Below, piece after piece: positions 1-8,357 of a stretch of 31,263 bases of DNA. Each line of letters begins with the position of its first letter. Positions within the stretch are counted from its first letter, which is position 1. The DNA is from Balneolaceae bacterium UBA1514 (lineage in GTDB: Bacteria; Bacteroidota; Rhodothermia; Balneolales; Balneolaceae). The stretch covers positions 23,906 to 55,168 of the forward strand of contig DCQQ01000023.1 of NCBI GenBank assembly GCA_002323515.1. The letters are read 5' to 3'. The position numbers and the translations under genes are program-made. Under the pieces are notes generated by a model that was not told where the DNA came from, ran no database searches, and saw only the letters and a program-made list of their open reading frames with translations.

Positions 1-28
1 ACTTAGTCATGAACTTAGCTTTGGCCAT
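1..28 (-). CDS. Possible 5' end of a divergent gene running off the left edge
   Basis: On the minus strand an ATG at 28-26 opens a frame with no stop to the window edge, reading MAKAKFMTK. Only nine codons are visible. The lysine-rich start would suit an HU-family DNA-binding protein, among other things, but that is a guess from nine residues. No Shine-Dalgarno sequence precedes it. A chance ORF start is quite possible. Confidence 0.25.
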
Positions 29-240
29 AGTTGTGCACTTAGTTTAGGGTATAATTACCAGCTTAATTCAGTAAATATTCATTTCATATCAAACGAAGGT
101 ACATCTTCTATGATGATATAACCAGTCTTGCATTATTTTCATTGCAGCAACAGACTAGGGAAAGAACCTTGTGCAATAAATTAGAATTAATGCATTAGCT
201 TAGCTACTTTTAATGTAGTAAAACCAAATGATAGGCCTAT
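29..240. other. AT-rich intergenic region upstream of the nucleoside phosphorylase
   Basis: About 210 bases with no convincing gene. The motif ACTTAG occurs three times at the left end (1-6, 14-19 and 37-42), and a TATAAT-like hexamer lies at 50-55 without a well-placed -35 partner. The promoter for the gene at 241 is probably here but cannot be pinned down. Confidence 0.4.
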
Positions 241-1575
241 ATGGATTACCAAATAGCGGAATTGATAAGAAAAAAAAGAGATAATAATATATTGTCAGAC
301 ATAGAGATAAAATTTTTAGTTCATGAATATGCTAAGGGGTATGTACCAGATTATCAGATGAGTGCTTTTTTGATGGCAGCTTTTTTAAATGGTCTCAATG
401 ATCAAGAATCCTCTTCACTTACTCATGCTATGTTGAGTTCGGGGAGTATATTGGATTTGACTCATATACCTGGCATAAAAGTGGATAAGCATTCTACGGG
501 GGGTGTAGGGGATAAATTATCCCTTATTCTTGCTCCAATTGTAGCTAGCTTAGGAGTTCCTGTTCCGATGGTATCAGGAAGAGGCTTAGGGCATACTGGT
601 GGCACCTTGGATAAACTCGAATCCATACCTGGTTTTAGGGTGGATGTCACACTGAAAAGGTATGTCGAATTGGTAGAAAAGCATGGCCTAGTACTTGCGG
701 GTCAAAACGATGAAATGGCTCCTGCCGATAAGAAGATGTATGCTCTACGTGATGTTACAGCCACCGTCGAATCTATCCCATTGATTGCCGGTAGTATCAT
801 GAGTAAAAAATTAGCAGAGGGAATTGATGCGTTGGTATTGGATGTGAAATATGGCTCAGGGGCATTTATGAAAACCCAAGCTCACGCTATTGAACTCGCG
901 CAAACACTGGTTGATATAGGGGAGAGCTTCAATAAGCCTACCATTGCTTTTATCTCAAATATGGAGACTCCCACTGGGTTAGCTATTGGAAATTGGTTAG
1001 AAGTACTAGAATCTATTGATGTTCTACAGGGAAATGGGCCTTCAGATACCCAGAATCAAAGTACACTTCTATCAGGGGCTATGCTTTACCTAGCGGGTAC
1101 CGTACCAACGATTGAGGCGGGTATTGTTGAAGCAAAAAAGGCCATGTCATCTGGAAAAGCCTTTCAAAAATTCAAGGATATAGTAGAAGCACAGGGTGGT
1201 GATTTGAGCTATATAGACAGGCCAGATTCAAGGGGTACAGCCAAACATTGTTATCCAATATTGAATAGCACTCAAGGATATATCACCCGTTTAGATGCCT
1301 ATCAACTAGGTACCTTAAGTGTGAGATTGGGTGCAGGTAGGCAGCAAAAGGAACATGATGTGGACCCATTAGCAGGCATTATACTCGAAAAAAAACTTGG
1401 AGATTATGTTCAAAAGGGTGAAACTTTGATGACCCTTCATACGAATAAAGACCTTGATGTAGATGAACTTGAACGCTGGGCGTTTTCTTCCATAGAATGG
1501 GGACTTACTCAGCCAAAACCGCAGCCATTAGTTTCTCACATAGTAGATAAAAACGGCCCAAAAGCGTATTCTTAA
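241..1575 (+). CDS. deoA: Pyrimidine-nucleoside (thymidine) phosphorylase
   Basis: Catalyses reversible phosphorolysis of thymidine or uridine/deoxyuridine to the base and (deoxy)ribose-1-phosphate; a cytosolic nucleoside salvage enzyme. The 444-residue length matches the family (about 430-445). The phosphate-binding segment KHSTGGVGDK lies at residues 83-92, and the family signature SGRGLGHTGGTLDKLE at 112-127. KYGSGAFMK (203-211) is the conserved stretch in the alpha/beta domain. An N-terminal helical domain and a C-terminal domain of normal length are present. Sequence alone does not separate a strict thymidine phosphorylase (DeoA) from a broader pyrimidine-nucleoside phosphorylase (Pdp). 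An out-of-frame ATG at 228 makes the ATG at 241 the best start. The pspA-like gene follows after 79 bases and could share its transcript. Confidence 0.93.
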   Translation: MDYQIAELIRKKRDNNILSDIEIKFLVHEYAKGYVPDYQMSAFLMAAFLNGLNDQESSSLTHAMLSSGSILDLTHIPGIKVDKHSTGGVGDKLSLILAPIVASLGVPVPMVSGRGLGHTGGTLDKLESIPGFRVDVTLKRYVELVEKHGLVLAGQNDEMAPADKKMYALRDVTATVESIPLIAGSIMSKKLAEGIDALVLDVKYGSGAFMKTQAHAIELAQTLVDIGESFNKPTIAFISNMETPTGLAIGNWLEVLESIDVLQGNGPSDTQNQSTLLSGAMLYLAGTVPTIEAGIVEAKKAMSSGKAFQKFKDIVEAQGGDLSYIDRPDSRGTAKHCYPILNSTQGYITRLDAYQLGTLSVRLGAGRQQKEHDVDPLAGIILEKKLGDYVQKGETLMTLHTNKDLDVDELERWAFSSIEWGLTQPKPQPLVSHIVDKNGPKAYS

Positions 1576-1654
1576 AAGAGTTTATCCGTTTTTTTAAATA
1601 CATTGTAGTAATAGGAAATCAGTCAAATTAATCAATCAAATAATCCAATAAGTT

Positions 1655-2473
1655 ATGTTTCAACGTTTTATTCGTGCCATTAAATCTTTGTTTGGGGGCG
1701 TAGTGAGCTCTATGGAAAATCCAAAATTGATTTTGGAACAAAATATCCGAGAACTTAATGATCAAATCCCTCAAATGAATGAGAATATTGCTACGGTCAA
1801 AGCAAATTTAATTATGCTAAAAAAGGAGGCTAGTAGAGGGGAGGCAAGAGTTCAGGATCTCACTAGAAAAATTAAATCGGCCATTCAAGCAAATCGGGAC
1901 GATATAGCAGAAGGGTATGCGTTGCAATTAGAAAAAGCTAAAGAGGGTTTGATTTCAACCAAAAATCAACTTGAATTTGCAGAGAATGCCTATGAAAAGG
2001 CACTAAAGGTGAAAGAGGTGTTCATGAGGGAAAAAGACCGTAAAATACAGGAAGCCAAAGAAGCTCTGAGAGCAAGTGAGCGTTCCGAATGGCAGGCGAA
2101 AATTGCCGATACCCTAGAGCAATTTGAGGTGGTTGGAATAGATCAGACGCATGACGAAATGATTAATCGCCTCAACGAAGAATCTGCTAGAAATGAAGCC
2201 AGAATGGAAATTGCATTGGATAGCTTAGATACCCAAACCATGGAAATTGAAGCTAATGCAGAAAAATTACGAGCTCATGAGTTAGTAGAACAGCTTAAAC
2301 TGGAAATGAATCCTGAAAGTGCAGTACCACAGCAGCAATTAGCTGACAACGAAGCTGAACAAGATGCATTAACCCGTGAGGGGAGTGTAGATATAGAGTC
2401 TTCGGAGGAAGAAAGTAGCAACCCAAGTCAGGAAAATACGTCTATGAAGAAATCAATTGGTTCAAAAAACTAG
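1655..2473 (+). CDS. pspA: PspA/IM30 (phage-shock protein A) family protein
   Basis: 272 residues. PspA and Vipp1/IM30 are peripheral membrane proteins with an ESCRT-III fold that form helical or ring polymers and protect or remodel the cytoplasmic membrane. Here residues 1-25 form an amphipathic start (MFQRFIRAIKSLFGGVVSSM), followed by the family-like stretch NPKLILEQNIRELNDQIP. A long, nearly uninterrupted charged helical region runs to about residue 220. The tail (about 225-272) is acidic and Ser/Glu-rich with a basic end, longer than in E. coli PspA (222 aa). It heads a run of four genes with gaps of 5, 10 and 2 bases. No sigma-54 type -24/-12 element is visible in the 79 bases upstream, so control by a PspF-like activator, as in enterobacteria, is not supported. 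Confidence 0.85.
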   Translation: MFQRFIRAIKSLFGGVVSSMENPKLILEQNIRELNDQIPQMNENIATVKANLIMLKKEASRGEARVQDLTRKIKSAIQANRDDIAEGYALQLEKAKEGLISTKNQLEFAENAYEKALKVKEVFMREKDRKIQEAKEALRASERSEWQAKIADTLEQFEVVGIDQTHDEMINRLNEESARNEARMEIALDSLDTQTMEIEANAEKLRAHELVEQLKLEMNPESAVPQQQLADNEAEQDALTREGSVDIESSEEESSNPSQENTSMKKSIGSKN

Positions 2474-2478
2474 TCTAT

Positions 2479-2895
2479 TTGTCAAAGGAAACGAAATATA
2501 CTGAGTTTGAAGCACTTAAAAACGTTTGGAAACAGCATTATGCAGAAGTCAAAGCGCTGAAGAAAGAGCATAAAGCTGCGTTTCGAAGTGCAACGGTACA
2601 ACGTGCCTTACACGGGGTAGAAGCATCTTTGTCACGTTTAGGGTTGACATTCAACGAGTTTGATTCGTTGGGACAAACCGAATTTTCCAAATCGCATGAG
2701 CACACTGGAAATGTTGATAAAACTGATATTGATTCGGGGCTTGAAAAAGCTAGTATGGCTAAAGAGGCTAGTAAAACCCAACAAATAAAGGCGAAAGAGA
2801 ACTTAGAAATAATCAAAAACGAAATGGGTTTAATCAACGACGAAATAAACAAAAGAGCGAGAGCTAGTAAAACAAGTAAAACTATAGGTAGGTAG
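2479..2895 (+). CDS. Small charged helical protein, PspA neighbour, function unknown
   Basis: 138 residues starting at a TTG five bases after the pspA stop. The frame has no upstream ATG close by and the first internal Met is far inside, so TTG is the likely start. The protein has no signal peptide or membrane segment. It is rich in Lys, Glu, Ala and Ser and predicted by eye to be helical at both ends: residues 8-55 (FEALKNVWKQHYAEVKALKK onward) and about 88-130. A polar Ser/Thr/Asp-rich linker lies between them. I do not recognise a family. Its position between a PspA homologue and a membrane coiled-coil protein suggests a partner in the same complex, but that is inference. The lysine richness makes the opposite strand look like a membrane protein, which is an artefact. 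Confidence 0.7.
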   Translation: MSKETKYTEFEALKNVWKQHYAEVKALKKEHKAAFRSATVQRALHGVEASLSRLGLTFNEFDSLGQTEFSKSHEHTGNVDKTDIDSGLEKASMAKEASKTQQIKAKENLEIIKNEMGLINDEINKRARASKTSKTIGR

Positions 2896-2905
2896 TAGAG
2901 AAACA

Positions 2906-3904
2906 ATGAATACTGAACGCTCTATGAATTATGCTCGAGAAGTATTTAAGCACCCTATCAATGTTGCAGCACTTATTATAGGAGGGGTTGGTTCATTGGC
3001 CTTAACATCCTATGTGCCAGACCTAGGAATAGCCCTTTTATCAGGGCTCATGGGGGCTGAGCTCATGTATCTGGGAATTGCCACTAAATTACCGGAGGTT
3101 CGAAAACGTATTGAACTCAAAAAAATGCAAGAGCGTTACCATACCAATAACGACAAAGCTATTTTCCAATCGTTGGATCAAGCCTCTCAAAAGCGGTTTA
3201 TGGTATCGAAACACCTCACTAAGCTCATAACTGAAAATTTTGACAAACTACCCTATAGTTCACAGGGTTTGCTTAGAGCTATTTCTGAAAAATTAGATAG
3301 TTTATTAACCAATCATCTAAACCTTTTAGATCTTATCAGACGATATAATATCTATTTGAATGTTCAAGTAGAGAAGCAAGTCGAGACAGAATTGGTTCAA
3401 TTAATCAATCACATTAAAACGCTTGAATCTGGAAAACTTAAAGATTCGAAAACTAGGCGAGTGACTATTTTGCAGAAGCGGTTGCAAAAATTTACTGTGG
3501 CTCAAGACAAATATGCTATGTGTGAGACCCACCTAGAAACTATAGAAGATGCCATTCGATACATATACGAGCAATCAATGACTATGAATAAGCCGGAGGA
3601 AATTGGATTTCAGTTGGATAATTTATTGACTGATGTGGATGAAACAGCTGAATTACTGGATACGATGGATTTAGATACACATGAAAGTCAAGCACAGGAA
3701 TATTACTCTGAAGCACAACTGGATGAGTTACTCATGCAAATTGAGGCAAAAAAAGCAAGCTCAAATGAATCTGGGGTATTTAATGAAGCTTCCTTTAGCA
3801 CCGCTGATTCAAATCAAGCTTCTTTGAATGAAAATCTCAGAACAGCTGAATCAATAGAATCAACCAGTTCAAATAGCTCATCCAAGAAGCCAATGAGGCA
3901 ATAA
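2906..3904 (+). CDS. Two-TM membrane-anchored coiled-coil protein, PspA neighbour
   Basis: 332 residues. Two adjacent hydrophobic segments lie near the N-terminus (about 18-36 and 40-60), separated by the short turn PDLG, so they probably form a hairpin with both ends on the same side. They are followed by about 200 residues of charged helical sequence (LRAISEKLDSLLTNHLNLLD, HIKTLESGKLKDSKTRRVTI). The tail from about 255 is acidic and Ser/Asn-rich. I recognise no enzymatic motif. PspA systems often carry a small integral membrane partner (PspB, PspC or LiaF-type). This protein is not recognisably one of those but could play the same membrane-docking role. It sits 10 bases after the previous gene and 2 bases before the enoyl-CoA hydratase, consistent with one operon. 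Confidence 0.75.
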   Translation: MNTERSMNYAREVFKHPINVAALIIGGVGSLALTSYVPDLGIALLSGLMGAELMYLGIATKLPEVRKRIELKKMQERYHTNNDKAIFQSLDQASQKRFMVSKHLTKLITENFDKLPYSSQGLLRAISEKLDSLLTNHLNLLDLIRRYNIYLNVQVEKQVETELVQLINHIKTLESGKLKDSKTRRVTILQKRLQKFTVAQDKYAMCETHLETIEDAIRYIYEQSMTMNKPEEIGFQLDNLLTDVDETAELLDTMDLDTHESQAQEYYSEAQLDELLMQIEAKKASSNESGVFNEASFSTADSNQASLNENLRTAESIESTSSNSSSKKPMRQ

Positions 3905-3906
3905 CC

Positions 3907-4716
3907 ATGCGAAAATCATTTGAGCACCTTATTTGGGAGGTAGAGGGGCAAGTGGCTGTGCTAACTATAAACCGGCCAGAAGTATTGAATGCGCTAAATG
4001 CTGAGGTGCTTGAGGAACTGGATGAATGGTCCACTCAAATCCACCTGAAATTAGAGCAGTCAACTAACCAAATACGCTGTATTATCTTACAAGGAGCAGG
4101 GTCCAAGGCCTTTGTAGCAGGTGCGGATATCAGAGAATTTAAAGGGAAAACCAAAGTTGAGGCGCAGGCTATATCGACCACAGGTCAACGTATCTTTGGA
4201 CAGATAGAACAGCTTCCTGTACCGACCGTAGCGCTCGTAGAAGGATACGCCCTAGGTGGTGGTGCGGAATTGGCCATTGCATGTGACTTTAGGCTAGCGG
4301 CTCCAAACGTCATCATTGGGTTTCCAGAGGTCAAGTTGGGATTAATCCCTGGCTTTGGAGGAACCGTTAGGCTACCACGTCTAATCGGATATGCCAAAGC
4401 AATGGAGTGGATGACTACAGCCAAAACAGTTACAGCAAAGCAAGGGGTAGATGTAGGGATATTTAATGCTATATTAGAGCAAGAAAACGAGAATATGTTG
4501 GATCAGGCAAAAAAATGGATTAACCCATTGTGTTCGATGGCACCTTTAGCTATAAAAAGTGTTATTTTTGCTATGAAATCACAACATAATACGTATTCAA
4601 CACAATTTTTTGAGAAAGAAGCGAATCTTTTCGGTGCGCTTTTCGAAACACATGATTTCGAAGAAGGAGTTAATGCCTTCCTAGAAAAAAGAGATCCTGG
4701 GTTTCAAAATAAATGA
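3907..4716 (+). CDS. Enoyl-CoA hydratase/isomerase (crotonase) family protein
   Basis: 269 residues, a normal crotonase length. The oxyanion-hole segment is FVAGADIREF. The motif GYALGGGAEL contains Glu121, and FPEVKLGLIPGFGGT contains Glu141. These match the two catalytic glutamates of rat mitochondrial enoyl-CoA hydratase, so hydration of trans-2-enoyl-CoA is likely. The acyl chain length and pathway (beta-oxidation or another acyl-CoA route) cannot be inferred. It starts 2 bases after the membrane coiled-coil gene, so it seems co-transcribed with the PspA-like cluster. Fadx-type genes are not seen next to it. It may simply be a passenger, or it may link membrane lipid turnover to the envelope module. 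Confidence 0.9.
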   Translation: MRKSFEHLIWEVEGQVAVLTINRPEVLNALNAEVLEELDEWSTQIHLKLEQSTNQIRCIILQGAGSKAFVAGADIREFKGKTKVEAQAISTTGQRIFGQIEQLPVPTVALVEGYALGGGAELAIACDFRLAAPNVIIGFPEVKLGLIPGFGGTVRLPRLIGYAKAMEWMTTAKTVTAKQGVDVGIFNAILEQENENMLDQAKKWINPLCSMAPLAIKSVIFAMKSQHNTYSTQFFEKEANLFGALFETHDFEEGVNAFLEKRDPGFQNK

Positions 4717-4781
4717 GAACCAATAATTAATTAATGAACGACGAACCTCCATCGAGTAGATTACATATAAACTACACATCT

Positions 4782-4788
4782 AAGGAGG
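4782..4788 (+). promoter_or_regulatory. Strong Shine-Dalgarno site (AAGGAGG) of the CBS-domain membrane protein
   Basis: AAGGAGG lies 7 bases before the ATG at 4796. It stands out because most genes in this window have no obvious Shine-Dalgarno sequence. It fixes the start of the downstream gene. Confidence 0.8.
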
Positions 4789-4795
4789 CCACAAA

Positions 4796-6079
4796 ATGAA
4801 TGAGTGGCTTCTAATTCTCGGAACTTTGGTATTAAGCGGTTTTTTTTCGGGTTCTGAAATCGCATTTGTTTCCGCTAACAAGCTTAAGCTAGAAGTAGCA
4901 TCGCGCCGAACAAATTTGGTGGCGAAGGCCATAGACTTTTTCAAAAGTAGGCCGGAAAGTTTTCTAACCACTACATTGGTGGGTAATAACATTGTCAATG
5001 TAGTTTATGCTACTTTGATGGCTATATTCTTTGCAGACCCAATTACTCAGATATATATCGATTATGTAGGGGAAGTTCCAAGCGAACTCATGGTGTTGAG
5101 TTTGCAGACCATACTGGCCTCTGTATTTATCATGATTTTTGGTGAAATCTTGCCTAAAGCTATTTTTAGAGCACAAGCAGATTCACTCATCCATTTTATC
5201 GCACTACCACTTCGAGTCTTACACTTTGTGTTGCGACCACTGATCATTATTGCCGATGGAGCTTCACGGCAAATCATCTCGTTAATTTCCAATGAATCAG
5301 AGGATACTTCCTCTATTTATCGTCGACAAGATGTTGAGCGGATTGTTCAGGAGCTTCGAGATAGTGGAGGTAATGGGGACTTGGATCAGGATGACTCGGA
5401 GATATTGCAAAATGTGCTCGAGTTGTCAAATAAACGAGTAAAAGAAAGTATGGTGCCTAGAATCGAAATCGAAGCGGTAGAAAAAGGGACATCAATAGAG
5501 GAGGTCAGCCAGCTATTCATTAGTTCGGGGCATTCAAAGTTACCCGTTTACAAAGAATCAATTGATGATGTAATAGGGGTTGTGTATGCCTATGATTTAT
5601 TTAATAACCCAAAAACCATACAAGAAATTCTGCGACCAATTAAATTGGTACCTTATACCAAGAAGTCAAAAGATCTATTGGCAGAATTTAGACAGGCAAA
5701 TTTATCGGTAGCTATAGTACTGGATGAATACGGTGGAACGGCTGGTATGGTAACTATAGAGGATGTATTAGAAGAACTAGTGGGTGATATTCAGGACGAA
5801 CATGACGTGGAAGATGAGATTATGAAACGCATTGCTGACCATACGTACATCATTAGTGGGAATGTGGAGATAGAAGAACTCAATCAAAAATTTGAGGAAA
5901 TAAATGTTCCTGAAGAACCCAATGAATATGACACTCTAGCAGGATTTATTATCAATCATTTAGGTCGAATTCCTAGAGTAAACGAAGAATGTGTTATTGA
6001 GGAATTTCGATTTATTATCAGTAAAGCGACACAAAGTCGAATTGAAACCGTAAAAATGGTTGTTTTTGATCGCGATTGA
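4796..6079 (+). CDS. CNNM/CorC-HlyC ('hemolysin') family CBS-domain membrane protein
   Basis: 427 residues. The DUF21/CNNM transmembrane domain covers about residues 1-150 (N-terminal TM with SGFFSGSEIAF, then LTTTLVGNNIVNVVYATLMA and IFGEILPKAIFRAQ). A paired CBS region at about 205-330 includes VKESMVPR, GHSKLPVYKES, VIGVVYAYDLF and LDEYGGTAGMVTIEDVLEELVGDI (quoted in part). A C-terminal CorC_HlyC domain runs to the end. Relatives are Mg2+/Co2+ efflux or transport proteins; in Bacteroidota a homologue is known as the gliding-motility protein GldE. The old name hemolysin is not supported here. The start is set by a strong ribosome-binding site. The next gene overlaps it by 3 bases if the TTG at 6076 is used, suggesting translational coupling. 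Confidence 0.9.
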   Translation: MNEWLLILGTLVLSGFFSGSEIAFVSANKLKLEVASRRTNLVAKAIDFFKSRPESFLTTTLVGNNIVNVVYATLMAIFFADPITQIYIDYVGEVPSELMVLSLQTILASVFIMIFGEILPKAIFRAQADSLIHFIALPLRVLHFVLRPLIIIADGASRQIISLISNESEDTSSIYRRQDVERIVQELRDSGGNGDLDQDDSEILQNVLELSNKRVKESMVPRIEIEAVEKGTSIEEVSQLFISSGHSKLPVYKESIDDVIGVVYAYDLFNNPKTIQEILRPIKLVPYTKKSKDLLAEFRQANLSVAIVLDEYGGTAGMVTIEDVLEELVGDIQDEHDVEDEIMKRIADHTYIISGNVEIEELNQKFEEINVPEEPNEYDTLAGFIINHLGRIPRVNEECVIEEFRFIISKATQSRIETVKMVVFDRD

Positions 6080-6132
6080 TTTTAGGTCGTGATGATGTTA
6101 GCTCTGTTTCTATTAATAACCATATACAGCCC

Positions 6133-7848
6133 ATGATTACACACTATCCAATTTGGTCACAAGAATGTGCGAAAAAGTATTTAAGTAGAACGTTAAATAC
6201 CTTCCTCATTCATGGTAATGTGCATGACTTGGTCAGTATTGGTTCTGAAGAATCGGCGCCTCAATTTTTGAGGTTGCATGAATTCTTAGCCGATGAGTTT
6301 TTTGGTGCACGAGATATCGTTCTTTTTTATAACCGCGCTTCTGGCGTTTATTTTAGAGATAAAGCATCCCGAGAAGATTTTGAGCAAGCATTACAAGCAC
6401 GAGATTCACTTTTAGGCACGAACTATGCTACGTCGTTACCCAAAGATCCAGTTCGAATTTTTTCCATACTTGAGTCTTATTTTAGGTTACGATTGGGTCA
6501 AAATAAAAGTATAGCGCTTATTACTGAGCATGCAGAAACAATTGTTCCTATGAATGATGCGGGATCTACGGGTGTAGAGGATAGGAATGCCTTAGTATAC
6601 ATAACTCGTTGGGCTCAAGACCCTGTTCTTTTAGGAGGTGATTTTACTCATATAATTCTTACAGAGAACCTAAATGATCTAAATCACACATTAATTCAGC
6701 ATCCCTATACTTCTGAAATTTCCATACCACATCCGGACGCATCTGCAAGGCGCAGGTATTTGGAATCAGAAATACCAGAAGATGAGTACGCAAAGGTTTT
6801 TGAGCTGCATATTCATGTTCTGGCCCAACAAACAGCTGGATTGACAATACTTCAGCTGCAATCGCTTTATTTCAATGCAAAAGAAAATAAAGAGCCATTA
6901 AATCTTGATACGATTACTCAAACAAAAAAAGAACTTATCGAGGCCGAAGCCTATGGTTTGTTGGAATTTGTTGAATCTTCCTTTTCATTGAAAGATGTAG
7001 CAGGACATCGTCTAGTAAAGGAGCACTTACTATTAACTGCGAAAGCATTGAAAGAAGGTAATCCAGAAGTACTTCCCATGGGGTATTTGGTTTGTGGGCC
7101 TGTTGGTACTGGTAAGACTTTTTTAGTTCAGTGCTTCGCTAAGGACGTAGGTATTCCAATGGTAAAATTAAAAAACTTTCGAAGTCAATGGCAGGGTGTT
7201 ACAGAAGGGAACCTAGAAAAAATACTACACCTGCTTGAGGCTATGGCACCCGTAACGGTAATGATTGATGAAGCGGATGCTTACTTAGGAGATCGTTCAG
7301 CCTCAGGTGATAGTGGTGTATCTAGTAGGATATTCTCTCAAATTGCCAGTTTTATGAGTAACACTGAGCATCGGGGCCGAATTATTTGGTTTTTAATGAC
7401 AGCTCGTCCGGATTTAATGCCTATTGATTTGAAACGACAGGGTAGAGCAGAAGAACACCTTGCTTTATTTCCACCTCAGAATAGCGAGGAAAAAGATGAG
7501 CTTTTTAGGGCAATGGCGAAAAAAACTAAGATTAATTTAGAAGAAGAGGTGGTACCGGGGCTACTTATATCAGATTCGTACCATTTGTCGGGTGCCGACA
7601 TGGAAGCGGTATTGACAAGGGCTAAATTTGAAGCAGTTGCAGTTGGTAAAGAGTCGGTAGACCTAGCCATGCTTGAACAGGTCATTCAAAACTTTATTCC
7701 ACCAACCTATCCTGAGGAGGTAGAATTACAAACCTTATTGGCTGTATTAGAATGTACCTCTAAGAAATTATTGCCAGATGTTTACACGCAAATTGATCGG
7801 CAAGAGTTACTCTCGCGAATTGAAGAGCTACGCTTCAGGATAGCTTAA
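6133..7848 (+). CDS. Ycf46-like AAA+ ATPase with degenerate first AAA module
   Basis: 571 residues from the ATG at 6133; a TTG at 6076 would add 19 residues and overlap the upstream stop. The C-terminal AAA+ module is complete: Walker A GPVGTGKT (322-329), Walker B VMIDEAD (376-382), the sensor/arginine-finger region TARPDLMPIDLKRQGR with Arg435 and Arg438, and a Cdc48-like lid SGADMEAVLTRAKFEA. The first roughly 290 residues resemble a second AAA domain without Walker motifs: a HIILTENLNDL strand, then a P-loop-less lid. This two-part arrangement, leading into LLEFVESSFSLKDVAGHRLV, is like the Ycf46 family. Such ATPases remodel or unfold protein complexes, but the substrate here is unknown. 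The gene ends exactly where the convergent gene ends. Confidence 0.8.
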   Translation: MITHYPIWSQECAKKYLSRTLNTFLIHGNVHDLVSIGSEESAPQFLRLHEFLADEFFGARDIVLFYNRASGVYFRDKASREDFEQALQARDSLLGTNYATSLPKDPVRIFSILESYFRLRLGQNKSIALITEHAETIVPMNDAGSTGVEDRNALVYITRWAQDPVLLGGDFTHIILTENLNDLNHTLIQHPYTSEISIPHPDASARRRYLESEIPEDEYAKVFELHIHVLAQQTAGLTILQLQSLYFNAKENKEPLNLDTITQTKKELIEAEAYGLLEFVESSFSLKDVAGHRLVKEHLLLTAKALKEGNPEVLPMGYLVCGPVGTGKTFLVQCFAKDVGIPMVKLKNFRSQWQGVTEGNLEKILHLLEAMAPVTVMIDEADAYLGDRSASGDSGVSSRIFSQIASFMSNTEHRGRIIWFLMTARPDLMPIDLKRQGRAEEHLALFPPQNSEEKDELFRAMAKKTKINLEEEVVPGLLISDSYHLSGADMEAVLTRAKFEAVAVGKESVDLAMLEQVIQNFIPPTYPEEVELQTLLAVLECTSKKLLPDVYTQIDRQELLSRIEELRFRIA

Positions 7849-8259
7849 TTAGCCACCTGCGTTTACTTCTGTTTCAATAGTCGATTCTTTATTTAGAAAT
7901 AGGCTTATGATACCAGAAAAACTAAATGAGCCTAAGAAAACCATTCGGTCAATTAAAAAAGCCAAGGGTAAACGACCCGAAAAAAATGCGATGGCATCCA
8001 TCACTAGTATACTTCCAATTAAGTAGGAAAGTATGCGCACCCGATGAACTGGGGTTATAGACATACAGGCATATCCTAAGACTAGACCTGACACACCATA
8101 CGCTATGTACTCGGTATTCGTTGCACTGAGTATTTCTCTTAGGCCAATAGCTACTAAGAGGTTATTGAGTCCAATGGGTACTAAGTAAGCGCCAATAAAT
8201 CCTACAAAAAAGGAGAGGCCTCGGCGACTTTTGACCGGTGTTTTAAAAGTAGTACTCAT
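7849..8259 (-). CDS. Four-TM membrane protein, function unknown
   Basis: 136 residues from the ATG at 8259. The frame also opens at 8298 (13 extra residues), but that start would lie against the tail of the upstream terminator, so 8259 is preferred. After a basic N-terminus (TPVKSRRG) there are four hydrophobic segments at about residues 15-35, 50-70, 75-95 and 100-120 and a short acidic tail. No family motif is recognised. The stop codon abuts the stop of the convergent AAA+ gene with no gap. The terminator at 8301-8330 separates it from the azurin gene, so it probably has its own promoter or receives read-through. Confidence 0.65.
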   Translation of the reverse strand: MSTTFKTPVKSRRGLSFFVGFIGAYLVPIGLNNLLVAIGLREILSATNTEYIAYGVSGLVLGYACMSITPVHRVRILSYLIGSILVMDAIAFFSGRLPLAFLIDRMVFLGSFSFSGIISLFLNKESTIETEVNAGG

Positions 8260-8300
8260 AGTTTTATTACTTTGGCGTATTAATATCTGACAACGCAAAT

Positions 8301-8330
8301 AAAAAAAGAGCCTAGGGGTACTAAGCTCTC
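8301..8330 (-). terminator. Rho-independent terminator of the azurin gene
   Basis: On the minus strand the sequence forms a stem AGAGC (arm 8325-8329) with GCTCT (arm 8307-8311), extended by a CTA/TAG-type pairing across one mismatch. It is followed directly by seven T residues (8307-8301). It lies 28 bases after the azurin stop in the direction of transcription. Confidence 0.75.
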
Positions 8331-8357
8331 TTAAATGTTAGCAATGTAATTAATGCC

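Noticed and set aside
21..37. Sigma-54-like element TTGGCCATAGTTGTGCA with GG and GC at the right spacing
   Set aside because: Only 8-9 of the consensus positions match, the site overlaps the possible divergent start codon at 28-26, and it is about 200 bases from deoA. One match is expected by chance in a window this size.
2538..2906. 122-codon minus-strand frame that looks like a membrane protein
   Set aside because: It is antisense to the lysine-rich helical protein at 2479-2895; AAA/AAG codons read as hydrophobic TTT/CTT on the other strand. The sense frame fits the operon spacing.
6076..6132. TTG start of the AAA+ ATPase overlapping the upstream stop
   Set aside because: An ATG at 6133 begins MITHYPIWSQECAKKYL, which looks like the start of the folded domain; the extra 19 residues are polar and featureless. 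Kept as an alternative.
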